From assembly GCA_049999725.1 (NCBI GenBank), contig JBNGIS010015434.1:1-33859 (forward strand): a DNA stretch of 33,859 nucleotides, given 5' to 3'. The stretch comes from Haplomitrium mnioides. Lineage: Eukaryota > Marchantiophyta > Haplomitriopsida > Calobryales. The notes under the pieces are model-generated. The model made no database searches. It was given only the letters and a program-made list of their open reading frames with translations, and had not been told where the DNA came from. The translations under genes and the position numbers were made by a program. Of this stretch, positions 10,216 through 19,716 are shown one piece after another (positions within the stretch are counted from its first letter, which is position 1; each line of letters opens with the position of its first letter).

Positions 10216-10706
10216 AAGAATTTCCATATTTTTGGTTTTATAGATGCAGATTGAGCAGGCGGTGCAGGAAATTGAAGATCAATAAATGGATTTGTATTTT
10301 CATTTGGTAGCGTTGGGATAGCATGGAGCTGCAAGAAGCAACCAATGGTTACACTTTCAAGCGCAGAGACTAAGTATAGAGGTGCAGCCATGGCTACATG
10401 CAAGGTGGCATGGCTACTTAAAATCTTGCATGATTTGGGAGTTAGTGTGAGCAGACCATTGGAGGTTTACTGTGACAATTTAAGAAGTATCTAGTTAGCC
10501 AACAATCCCGTTTTCCATGCACAGTCAAAGCACATTGAGGTGCACTTCCACTATGTGAGGGAGAAAGTTTTGGCAAGGATCGTTGATCTGAAATATGTCA
10601 ACACCAAGGATCAGGTGGCTGATATTCTTACCAAGTCATTGGGCGTAGAGAAGCTCAGAAAATTCAGAGATCAACTTGGAGTACATGCGTTGAGCTCAAG
10701 GAGGAG
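10216..10706 (+). pseudogene. Copia RNase H, broken
   Basis: It reads FIDAD.AGG, SINGFVFSFGSVGIAWSCKK, QPMVTLSSAETKYRGAA, LEVYCDNLRSI, NPVFHAQSKHIEVHFHYVRE, then DILTKSLGVEKL and LGVHALSS. This is the typical Copia RNase H from the DAD motif to its C-terminus. Stops occur at the W of DADWAG, after AGN, and in CDNLRSI. It joins gag directly (about 10187-10215), so roughly 3 kb of pol is missing. The end overlaps the purine tract GCTCAAGGAGGAG before the 3' LTR. Confidence 0.85.
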
Positions 10707-11125
10707 TATTGAGAAATTGAGCTCAATCACTTGTTCTACACCTAGTGTACCAGTGTGATCTAGTATTCTATTGTTGGTATACCATGGTGGTGCACCAAGG
10801 TGATATGGTATTCTAGTTGTATGGCTAGTGTTATGCCAGCGTATGTAGTGTATATATGTATGTATGTAGATTAGGTCTTTGGTTAGGGTATATCCTTGCA
10901 TTCATATTGTGTGGCTAAGGATGTATTTGAGTTTGTGTGGCTATGGAGGATAGCCTTGTAGGTATATAAAGGGAATGAAGAGCACTCACCATGACACACT
11001 CTTTTGCTTGTTGTTGAAATACTTTTGCAATAAAGTATATGAGAAGAAGCTGACCGTATCAGCCTTATGAAATCTCAGCTACAATTCTTGGATCTCTCTT
11101 TGATCTCCTCTTTGATTTATCAACA
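10707..11125 (+). repeat. 3' LTR of the nested Copia
   Basis: It begins TATTGAG after the purine tract GGAGGAG (TGTTGAG with one change would be canonical) and ends CAACA at 11125. The TATA box TATATAAA is at 10963-10970. From 10799 onward it matches the 5' LTR remnant. Confidence 0.75.
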
Positions 11126-12263
11126 TATTATCATAGAACAATCCATATTGTAATGTGAATTTCACATACCCAAGAATTTTATGCATTGCATTCAAATATG
11201 GCTTTGTTGAAACTTGCATAAATTGACTTACCAAACCTACAACATAGCTCAGGTTAAGTCTGGTGATAGTGATGTAGATCAGACTGTCTATCATATGCTT
11301 GAACTCATTTGGGTCTTCAGTATATATTCTTCTTCATGGCTGATCAACTTGGTATTCTGATCATAGAGGGTTGCCACTAGTTTGCAACTTGTCATTCTGT
11401 ACCTTGACAACATGTACAAAGCATATTGCCTATGTATGATCTAGATACCTTGCTCTATTTTTATCATCTCAATGCCAAGAAAATGTCTCAGCTATCAAAG
11501 ATCCTTCATGTCAAACTTTTGTTGCAGCAAGTGTTTTACTTCAGCAATGTCATGCTCACTCATTGGAGTCGCAATGAGATCATCTACATATATGAGTATG
11601 AGCATGATACCTTTCTCTATTTTCCTAACATACAAAGAATAATCTGCATCCAACAATTTGAAACCTATTGAAACAATATATTCACCTCTCTTGTTGGACT
11701 ACACCGAGGTGCTTGCTTCAACCCATATAAGATGACCTTTAGTTTACATACCTGAACTAAGTGCTCCAGATCAATAAATCCAAGTGGCTTCACCATGTAC
11801 ACCTCTTTTTTAAGTTTGCCATGTAGAAATGCATTCTTCACATTTATTTGCTATAAAGTCTACTGTTTGCTGCAACCAATGCAATGATTATGCAAATAGT
11901 TGTCATTCTTGCCATAGGGCTGAATGTCTCCTCATAGTCTATCCCATGGGTTTGAGCATACTCTTTGGCAACTAACTTCTCTTTGAACCTGTTAATGCTG
12001 TCATCTTCTCTCCTCTTTAGTTTGTATACCCACTTGCATCCAATGGCTTTCTTTCCTTCAAGTAAGTTGACCAGCTCCCAAGTTTGATTTTTATGAAGAA
12101 CATCCATCTCTTTTATCATAGCAGATTCCCATCTTCTATCACCTACAATATCGTCAAACAAGACATGTTCTTTCTTTGTGATAACCTGCACCATGTATGC
12201 ATGATGAGATGCAAAGGCTCCATTGTGCATCAATATGTCAATAGAGTACTTTACCCTGAACAA
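11126..12263 (-). pseudogene. Copia reverse transcriptase (- strand element, proximal part)
   Basis: Right to left: RRWESAMIKEMDVLHKNQTW, AIGCKWVYKLKRREDDSIN, AKEYAQTHGIDYEETFSPMA (about 12150-11890), NAFLHGKLKKEVYM, YGLKQAPR (about 11700), the catalytic box LILIYVDDLIAT (about 11580), then SLIYITITRLNLSYVVGLVSQF and ILGYVKFTLQYGLFYDN (about 11280-11130). YVDD is intact but the frame is broken between 11300 and 11840. At 11126 the sequence passes straight into the LTR of the nested + strand Copia and resumes at 8537. Homology stops on the right at 12263, before any integrase. Confidence 0.88.
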
Positions 12264-12689
12264 CCGCTACTTTGAACCAGAAACCGCTACTGGGTTCCTG
12301 TTTCAATTGGCTTTTGCAAAAACCAAATTTGAAATTTTAGCATCCAAAACCATGAATTTGATGCTAGTAATATTTGTTTGCAAAAAATAGTAGTTTTATA
12401 TATCAAAATGTCTTATTTCAAGTGCATAATGTATTACAACAAATCTTGTTATAAGAATTTTAACAAAACTGCTTTCATAATTTCATCTTTAAAAAGCATG
12501 AGCATCACCAAACAAATATACACAAAATATACACAACATTTGTTGTTAAATATTTTCAAAACTAACAATGATATCATTAATTTAAAAATTTGATAAAAAC
12601 ATTCAAATTTTGTTAGAAATATTTTGAACTAGAACCCTAAATTGAAGGTGTAAGAGGATTGTTGAAGCAAAATTGTTAAAAGGCTGTTG
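12264..12689. other. AT-rich non-coding stretch
   Basis: The left edge carries CAACCGCTACTTTGAACCAG (12261-12280). Its reverse complement, with two changes, recurs at about 1170-1189. The remainder is AT-rich with no coding frame I trust. Confidence 0.45.
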
Positions 12690-12895
12690 AAGCCTATACG
12701 TGCATGGACAATTGAGGCCCGTGTGTACGCACACTTTGTTTGATAAAGTCCATGCACGCATGGACAACTACAGCCAACTTGAGCTTGAACAACAAAAGCC
12801 CATGCACGCATGGACAGTTGAAGCCCAAACAAGCATAGACTGTTGAGTAATTGGAAGCATGGATTGTTGAAGCCCTTCTAAGACGGGACTGCAAA
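12690..12895 (+). repeat. 25-bp minisatellite, about 8 units, palindromic-core type
   Basis: AGCC-type anchors occur at 12691, 12716, 12747, 12772, 12797, 12822 and 12871, so the spacing is 25 bp with one 31-bp step and one missing anchor. The consensus is close to CCCATGCACGCATGGACAGTTGAAG. Best cores are CCATGCACGCATGG at 12750 and 12800. It lies just downstream of the stop codon of the methyltransferase-like relic (- strand), so it would be in its 3' flank. Confidence 0.88.
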
Positions 12896-13134
12896 AATTA
12901 GGAATTAAAGAAAACTTTAACAAAAAAAGAAAAAAAAAGAAAGGGAGCTTCCATGCAAGCATAGACTTTGTTGCTAATTTTTATCAAAACCAACATGTTT
13001 TGTTCAAAAACCATTTTGTGCAAGAACTTGAATAGTGAAGAAAAAACTTAAATTGGATTTGGAATGCAACAAGAATAAAACTTCATCATATAACATTTTG
13101 TGAAGAAAATAAAGTTTTATATAGAAAAATTACA

Positions 13135-13734
13135 TCACTTTGATGCTACAACTCTATCCTCTTTAGGAGAAATTGTTTTATCTAAATCAACTGTTTGAGA
13201 AGCTTCAACATTTGCAGTTGCTACAGAGTCTTGCCGAGACTTTCCAGTCCAAGAGATCGCAACAAAATTACCAGTAGCGCTTGCAGTATGAGGAGGAATA
13301 GATTTCTTGTGGTACAAATAGACTATCTATGATTTGGTTATATCGGACGGCAAAGAAGCTATCGTCAAAACTCTTTGAGGAATATAGATAGATTGATGTC
13401 TATCATATTCTACAACAATGGAATGCAATTTCGTATAAGCTAGAAAGCACAAACAAGGCATGTGCCAAACAAAGAGCAAAGATCTACGATCCAATCTTGT
13501 TATGTTGATAAATGGTCAATGAAAAAATGATATAAAGCCTAAGGCTTCTATTAAAGATTTACAAGAGCATCATCTCTTAGATCTTTTAGCTTGGTCAACA
13601 CTACCGGGAAACTAAACACACTCTACATAATTTGTTGAGGATGACCACTAGCATCATTAGATTGCAAGTTGAAGAGCCTCATGCTCTTCTTGCCCTTCTT
13701 GGTCCAGTAGCCCACAATCTAATACTCGTAGATA
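13135..13734 (-). pseudogene. Exon 4 of methyltransferase-like gene relic (SAM-binding end)
   Basis: The acceptor TATCTTTCAAG lies at 13735, and the exon starts CIYEY.IVGYWTKKGKKSMR when joined to exon 3. That fits the EYLVVGYW-type segment of beta-class amino-methyltransferases. A decayed motif-I region follows (DLCSLFGTC in one frame near 13460-13486, for a DxFxGxG motif), then after a frame slip HSIVVEYDRHQSIYIPQRV (about 13375-13415). The last piece is the conserved acidic-loop pattern (VE.D..Q..Y...R). After one more stop the frame runs to a TGA at 13135-13137 through a Thr/Ser-rich tail. Several internal stops and at least two frame slips make it a pseudogene. The Copia element begins 10 bp upstream, inside intron 3. 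Confidence 0.6.
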
Positions 13735-13738
13735 CTTG

Positions 13739-13743
13739 AAAGA
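13739..13743. other. Target-site duplication, left copy (AAAGA)
   Basis: It is identical to 21705-21709 at the other end of the Copia element. On the - strand it reads TCTTT, four bases before the CAAG acceptor of intron 3. Confidence 0.93.
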
Positions 13744-13866
13744 TGTTATCGCATGAGCACCGTACATACATACGAGAGTTTCTGAGAGCGAGAGTAGAAT
13801 AGAATGAATGAGTGAAGGAATGAGTACAGCTTCTAATATAGGGTTATATATATGGTCCTTATAACA
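13744..13866 (-). repeat. 3' LTR of the large Copia
   Basis: 123 bp, matched along its length by 21582-21704. On the - strand it starts TGTTATAAGGACC and ends GCGATAACA. It includes TATATATAACCC, a likely TATA region. Confidence 0.95.
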
Positions 13867-13878
13867 CTCCTCCTTGGC
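13867..13878 (-). promoter_or_regulatory. Polypurine tract of the large Copia
   Basis: On the - strand GCCAAGGAGGAG ends directly against the 3' LTR start TGTTAT. It would prime plus-strand cDNA synthesis. Confidence 0.85.
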
Positions 13879-14416
13879 TGATTCTTCTACTAATAATAAG
13901 CCACATTAAAAAAAAGGACTATATATCTATAGAACTCCAGATCCAAATCCTATGTATGTATGGTCTCATTAAAACCCTCCCGCTGTCTTCCAAGAGAAAG
14001 AGTGCCACCACATATGTATAGGTGGATTATGGTAAAGTTTGGAGTATGCATAAATAATCATAATGTCAAGAAAAATTTTGTCAAAATTCCTACCTTCAAG
14101 AGTATGGCAGTGTCATCATGTCGGCGTGTGGTGTTGTTGTGACTTTATTGTTGTTGTTGTTGTTGTTGTGTCTTCTCTTCGTGTTTTGAAGATTTGATTG
14201 AAAAATGATGTCAGCCTCAAAAGCTGAGAAGTGATATCAGCTTTTGATATAATATGCTCCTGATATTACCTATATTACATTCAGACAAGATTAAGCATTT
14301 GCTTCAAAATAAATGATCATCTTTGCAATCCTTGATCTTCATGACTAAAGGTCAGAGATGGGTGGAAATAAATGTATAAATATTCAAGCAGTTATTGTAT
14401 ACTGTTCTTCTACAAT
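13879..14416 (-). other. 3' untranslated region of the large Copia
   Basis: About 540 bp lies between the end of RNase H and the purine tract. It has no coding motif. It contains a (TTG)n microsatellite at about 14147-14169. Confidence 0.7.
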
Positions 14417-15654
14417 TCAGAGTCTTCTCAAACCAAGCCTTTTAGTATGTGCAATGTGCAAGGCAGGTGGAAGTGGTTTGGTGAAGATATTTGCTTTGTT
14501 ATCTTTGCTTGGTATTCATTGGACATTGATTTTATCACCATATTGCTCATGGGTGTAAAAGAATTTAGAAGCAATATGTTTAATTCTGTCACTCTTAATA
14601 AAGCCTTGAGCAATATGGTCAACATATGGTCGATTGACTTCGTATATTACAGTAGGGGAATCAAGTATGGACTGGTCCGTATTGATGTTGATATGGTCAA
14701 TAAGTTGTCTGAGCCATATACCCTCCCTACTAGCCTCATAAAGGGCAATAATCTCTGCATGATTGGTCGAGGTAGTAGTAATAGTTTGCTTGGTGCTCTT
14801 CCATGAGATAGTAGTGTTTTCTATAAGAAAAACATATATTGTTTGAGACTTTGCGTCATCAGGATCACATAGATATCTAGTGTCGGCATAGCCGACAATA
14901 TCAATTGATGCATTTTTAGGGAAAAAGAGTCCCATGTCTTTTAAACCTTTCAGGTATCTGAAAATGCGTTTGAGCCCGTTTTAGTGGCGAATGGTGGGCT
15001 GGGAGCTGTGCCTTGTGAGCATATTGACTACAAAAGATATATTAGGTCTGATATGATTTACAAGGTACATGAGTGCTCCTATTGCTGACAGGTATGGTTT
15101 TTCTGATCCTTGAATTGGTTCATGTTTTTTGCGTTTTCCAAACATGTCCTTTGTTGGGTCCAAAGATCTCAATTCCATTGGGGTGCTCGTTGGATGAGCA
15201 TTGTCCATATTGAATTGCTTGAGAATCTTGACCGTATATGTAGATTGATGGATCAGAATACTATTGGGCACATGCTCAAACTTGATTCCAAGACAGAGAT
15301 CATGTTCTCCAATGTCTCACATTTCAAATATATCCTTCAGTTTGGCGATAGTACTGGCAGCTAAAGCTTTTGTGCCAAAAATGTTTATGTCATCTACATA
15401 GAGTGCAACTACGACATATTCAGAGCCTTGGTGTCTCATAAATAGGCATGGAGCAATATCATCATTTGTAAAATTTAGTGTCATCATTTTTGATTTGAAT
15501 CTCTGGTACCAATTTCTGCCACTCTGTTTGAGTCCATATATCGATCTCAGGACTTGAATTGCCATTTGTGTGCCTAGTTGATCGATATGTGATCCAGATG
15601 CATTTATAGAATGCTTTGCCAACTTCACATTGTCATGTGGAATACTTTGATGGT

Positions 15655-16013
15655 GGGGGACTAAAGGTCCACTTTACCACTTGTATATATGTGGGACTAA
15701 ATGTCCTCTGTAGCTTTGTTTGCTCAACAAATTGGCTGGCTAGACTAAAGGTCCTTTGGAGTGATGTGTGCTCAACGAGTGCGCTGGCTGGACTAAAGGT
15801 CAATTGATTTGTTGTTTGCTCAACGAGTGCGCTTGCTGGACTAAAGGTCCATTGATTTGCTGCTTGCTCAACAAGTACGTTGGCTGGACTAAAGGTCCAT
15901 TGATTTTTTGTTTGCTCAGCGAGTGCGCTGGCTGGACTAAAGGTCCATTGATTTGCTACTTGCTCAGCAAGTGCGCTGGCTGACTAAAGGTCCATTGATT
16001 TGTTGCTTGCTCA
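15655..16013 (+). repeat. 48-bp minisatellite within the Copia RT
   Basis: GACTAAAGGTC anchors occur at 15743, 15791, 15839, 15887, 15935 and 15982, so the period is exactly 48 bp with one 1-bp loss. Two earlier anchors at 15659 and 15695 are 36 bp apart. The core GGACTAAAGGTCC has 4-bp inverted arms. On the + strand the units translate as 16-residue repeats (WTKGPLICCLLNECAG), but the host gene runs on the - strand, where the 1-bp loss causes a stop. Confidence 0.95.
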
Positions 16014-16053
16014 ACTTAGTTTCCATCATTTGGCATCGTCTTTTAGACATGAG

Positions 16054-16437
16054 GACTAAAGGTCCTTTCTGGATTGGCAATGGCCTTTTGTGGACAGAAG
16101 GTCCTTTCATTTGTTGGCCATTGAGGACAAAAGTTCCTTTTCCCAGATTGAGGTCTTTGTGGACAAAAGGTCCATTTTGAATCATTATGGCTCTATGGAC
16201 TAAAAGTTCATTTTTATAGTGCATGTCATGAAGGACAAAAGGTCCAACCTCAAAATTTAGGATGTGAAGGACAAAAGATCCATTCTCAGAATTTAGACCA
16301 TGAGAGACAAAAGGTCTAATCTTAGAATTTAGGCAATAAGAGACAAAAGATCTAATCTCAGAATTTGGGCCATGAGAGACAAAAGGTCTAATCTCATAAT
16401 TTGGGCCATTTGGGACTAAAGGTCCATATGCACTTTG
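16054..16437 (-). repeat. 36-bp in-frame minisatellite within the Copia RT
   Basis: GACAAAAGGTC-type anchors occur at 16054, 16093, 16126, 16162, 16198, 16234, 16270, 16306, 16342, 16378 and 16414. All steps are 36 bp except 39 then 33. All are multiples of 3, so the RT frame stays open through the array and encodes 12-residue repeats of the form GPFVSHGLNSEI. The array joins RT at SAYGPLVP. It shares its core with the adjacent 48-bp array. Confidence 0.95.
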
Positions 16438-19400
16438 GCTGTTCTCCACCTGAATGTGAAATGCCATTCTTGATATGAGCTCGGAGGGTGCCTTCATAAA
16501 AATCTGGGTATCTAGGGTACCATACAAGTAAGCAGTGATGATGTCCATTATATGCATAGTTAGATGACGTTGGATAGCAAAGGCTATCATGTATTTGTAA
16601 CTGATAGTGTCTGTGATAGGTGAGTATGTAAGATCATAGTCACGTCTAAGAATCTGAGTGTATACTTTGGCCACTAATTTGGCCTTGTATCTTGTGACAT
16701 CACCTTTTGCATTATATTTGTGGACAAAAATAAATATGTAATCTGTTAAATGCATATCATGGGGTGCAGACATGATGGAACCAAAAACTTGTCGTTTTAT
16801 GAGAGAGTCAAGTTCCGAATTAATTGCCTTTTCCCATTGGGGCCAATCAGATCTTGATTGTGCTTCTCTTATAGATAAAGGATTAGATATATCCTTGTCC
16901 AGTGATTGTGATACTGAGAATGCAAATAAATCATCCATAATGGTCTGAGATCTGTCTCATATTCGACCAGTATATGAATAATCAATTGCTATTTTATCGT
17001 TCTCTGTAGCAATGTTCATGGATGTCGATGGTCTAGGCTTATTCTTTAAGCCTATAAGTTTCCTACGCTTTGTCTTGGGCTGTATATTGGTTGTAGGTGT
17101 ATCAATTTTCTGGAGTTGCACTAGAGCGTTTGTAGCTTCTATATGCAATTTTGTGATTGCACAATTCTGGAGGCATTGTTAAATGCGTCAAGTACTTTAA
17201 CCAATATCTATTGTAAATTGAGGAGTCTTCTGACTTCAGCATCTGAATGTCCATTTTGTTGATCAAAATCCAGTGGAAAATGTTGGTACCATATTAAATT
17301 ATCCTTAGGTTTTGGTCATATGGCCTTGTCCTCTTGTGTCAGATGTGGAAAGGATTCTTCAAAGAATTGACAGTTTGTGAATTGAGACTTAAACACATCA
17401 TATGTTGAGGGTTCAAGGTATCAGATGATGGAAGGGGACTCAAAACCAATGTATATGCCTTTTTGGCGTTGTGGTCCTATTTTTGTTTGATGTGGTCCTA
17501 ATATTGGAACAAGGAACAAGCAGCCAAATATGCATAGATGTGATAAATCTGTTGGAATTCCTACCGTAAGTTGGTGCGAGGAATTCTCGTTGAATGCAGA
17601 TGGTCTATAACACAATAGAGTTGCTGCATGCATGATTGCATGTCCCCAAGCAGAGGTGGGGAGATTTGAGTTTAGAAGTAATGGTCTTGCTATGAGTTGG
17701 ATTCTCTTAATAGCCGATTCTGCGATGTCATTTTGGAAATGTACATGTGGTATTGAATATTGTATGTTTATACTGACAGATGTGCAGAAGTCATCAAAGT
17801 CTATGAAGAGAACTCTCCAGCATTGTCCACTATCAGGTTTCTGATTGGGTAATCACGGAATTGCACCGAGAGTTTCAGAATTTCAGATAATAATTTCGGG
17901 AAGACCATGCTTTTGGTTGCAAGAAGGGATACTTTTGACCATTTGGATGATGCATCTATGGTGATAAGAAAGTATCTCAATGGTCTCGAGGGTGGGTGGA
18001 TAGGCTCACAAACATCAACATGGATCCGCTCAAGAAATTGAGGGATTGAGATTGTTGTTTTGTCATGAGAAGGTGCAATTTTCAATTTGCCTTGTACGCA
18101 TGCCAAACATAGAGTTTGCAGTGGCAGTGGGTGCACATTTTCTGGTATGCTTTTGCTGTCCTTCTTAATGTGGTAGAACATGTCATGGCTTGGATGTCCA
18201 AGGCGATTATGCCATGTATTGGATGTAGATACCGTTTTGATAGAGGCATGATATGAGAATATTTTTGTGGTGTATAATCCCGATGGTGATAGGGGGAAAG
18301 ATCCTCGTATGTCAAAGCCTGTTACTATTTGAGTCAGGATGTGGAGGACTTCTTTGTCCTGAAATAATCCTGTTTGAATGTGAAAACCATTTTGTGTGAT
18401 ATCTCGGAAATTGATGAGATTTCTGGTTGCTGTAGGTGCATAAATTGCTAATTTGATATCCTGTCCTGTTCTATTTGGAAAAATGATGGTCGCTAGACCA
18501 TGTCCTTCTTCAATTTGATTGTGGTCTGTAATAGTAGTCATTGGCTTGGAAGAAGGGGTGATGGATGAGGATTATTTGCGGTGTTGCAAAATAGTATGCG
18601 AGGACCCATTGTCTACAGTGCATGTTATCTCAGATCCATGTTTCTTGTCAGATAGTGCTGATTGAGTCATGTGACTTTTAGGATGTACCGTGAATTGTGG
18701 ATACTAATCGTTATCTGTCATTTCGAGTAAGTTGCCCTGTACCTCATGAGTGTGAGGTTTGGTGCTTTGCTGGTATAGGCGCGCTAAGTGCAATAGCACT
18801 CTGCATGTGTGTTGGGTGTGGCCACGTGTGCCAGACCTATTGCATGTAGTTTGTTGTTGGCGCGGGTCGGATGTATTTCGTCAGCCTCTATATGATTGCT
18901 TGCTCCCTCTGTTGTGCTATATGCATTTGGGCATATACTCTGGTGTCGTCGGGATGTGACAATTGGGATTTCTATCCCGATTGTTTGCATGGAGAGGTCG
19001 ACTGCTAGTAGGCCGGCTTACGGTCCCCCTGAATCTAAGGTTACTTCTTCCTCTACCTCTGGAGAATTGCTTGTTCCTAGAACGAGGGTAAAGGCTAGAG
19101 CCTTCAAAATGTGATTTGGGGTTTAGATGAGGTGCGGCTAACCTTGGGGGTCGCTTCTTTGCACTTTCTACGAGTAGTAGTTGGTGCTTTTTGGCAAGTA
19201 GCATGTGTGCTATAAGTTCGGAATACCGAGTGAATTGTATGTTGCAATATTGAGATGCCAAGATGAGATTGCTCACAGGGAATGTAGATAGAGTTTTCTC
19301 TATCTATTCCTTGTCGGTCACTGGGTGGCCGCAAATTGCTAGTTGTGAGACTATGCGAAATAATTCGCTGTTGTAATTTGTAATGGATGTGTGGTCCTGG

Positions 19401-19716
19401 ACTCGTAGGTTGATCCAATCGTGTCTCGTTGCTGGGAGCAATATTGTCGTCAGATTGTCGAATTTGAGTTTGAGTTCTTCTCATAGTAGATGGGGACTGT
19501 GAAAATTGAGGTATTGAAGCTTGAGGGGTTCGACCATATGATGTCTGAGTAGGATCAGCGCCCTGGCTACATCACACGAGGTGACGTTGTCATCTGAGTT
19601 GATGACTTCACAAATAGCTTTGGATGTCAAGTATGTTGTGATTCGAGTGACCAAGAACAATAATTGGAGCTATCCAGTTTCAGGGCTTGAAGTTTCAGAG
19701 ATTCAACAGATGTCAT

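Larger units (their letters stand above)
8538..11125 (+). mobile_element. Internally deleted Copia element nested in a - strand Copia
   Basis: Two directly repeated ends (8538-8868 and 10799-11125) share the same sequence, including a TATA box and the ending TTTGATTTATCAACA. Between them are a PBS-like site, a broken gag and an RNase H, but no protease, integrase or reverse transcriptase. The element is therefore a non-autonomous deletion derivative. It lies inside an opposite-strand Copia. Its 5' LTR lacks the first ~92 bp relative to the 3' LTR (10707-11125), so the left junction was damaged after insertion. Confidence 0.85.
14417..19716 (-). pseudogene. Copia Gag-Pol polyprotein, many stops and frameshifts
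   Basis: Order on the - strand: Gag from ATG at 19716-19714 (MTSVESLKLQALKLDSSNYC), then DHTSITNYNSELFRIV, an R/G-rich region, and a zinc knuckle near 18800-18840 read as CNRSGTRGHTQHTC, where the second Cys is Ser. The protease box is VDNGSSHTIL (about 18611; D-N-G where D-S/T-G is usual). Integrase shows HNRLGHPSHDMFYH...CLAC (zinc site), IHVDVCEPI, VDNAGEFSS, and IAESAIKRIQLIARPLL (the D, D and E all visible, 18300-17650). RT is split: its start (16938-16450, YTQILRRDYDLTYSPI), then a 780-bp tandem repeat, then YGLKQSGRNWYQ and LYVDDINIF (15628-15317). RNase H follows (YADTRYLCDPDDAKSQTIYV, 14935-14516) and ends SKDNKANIFTKPLP...GLRRL with TGA at 14419-14417. Confidence 0.92.

Noticed and set aside
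12629-12962. - strand frames with repeated VHACMG-type segments
   Set aside because: They are translations of the 25-bp palindromic minisatellite in three frames. None has independent support.
15768-16180. + strand Cys-rich repeat proteins (WTKGPLICC units)
   Set aside because: They are the reverse strand of the minisatellite inside the Copia RT. The open frame is a by-product of the 48-bp period.
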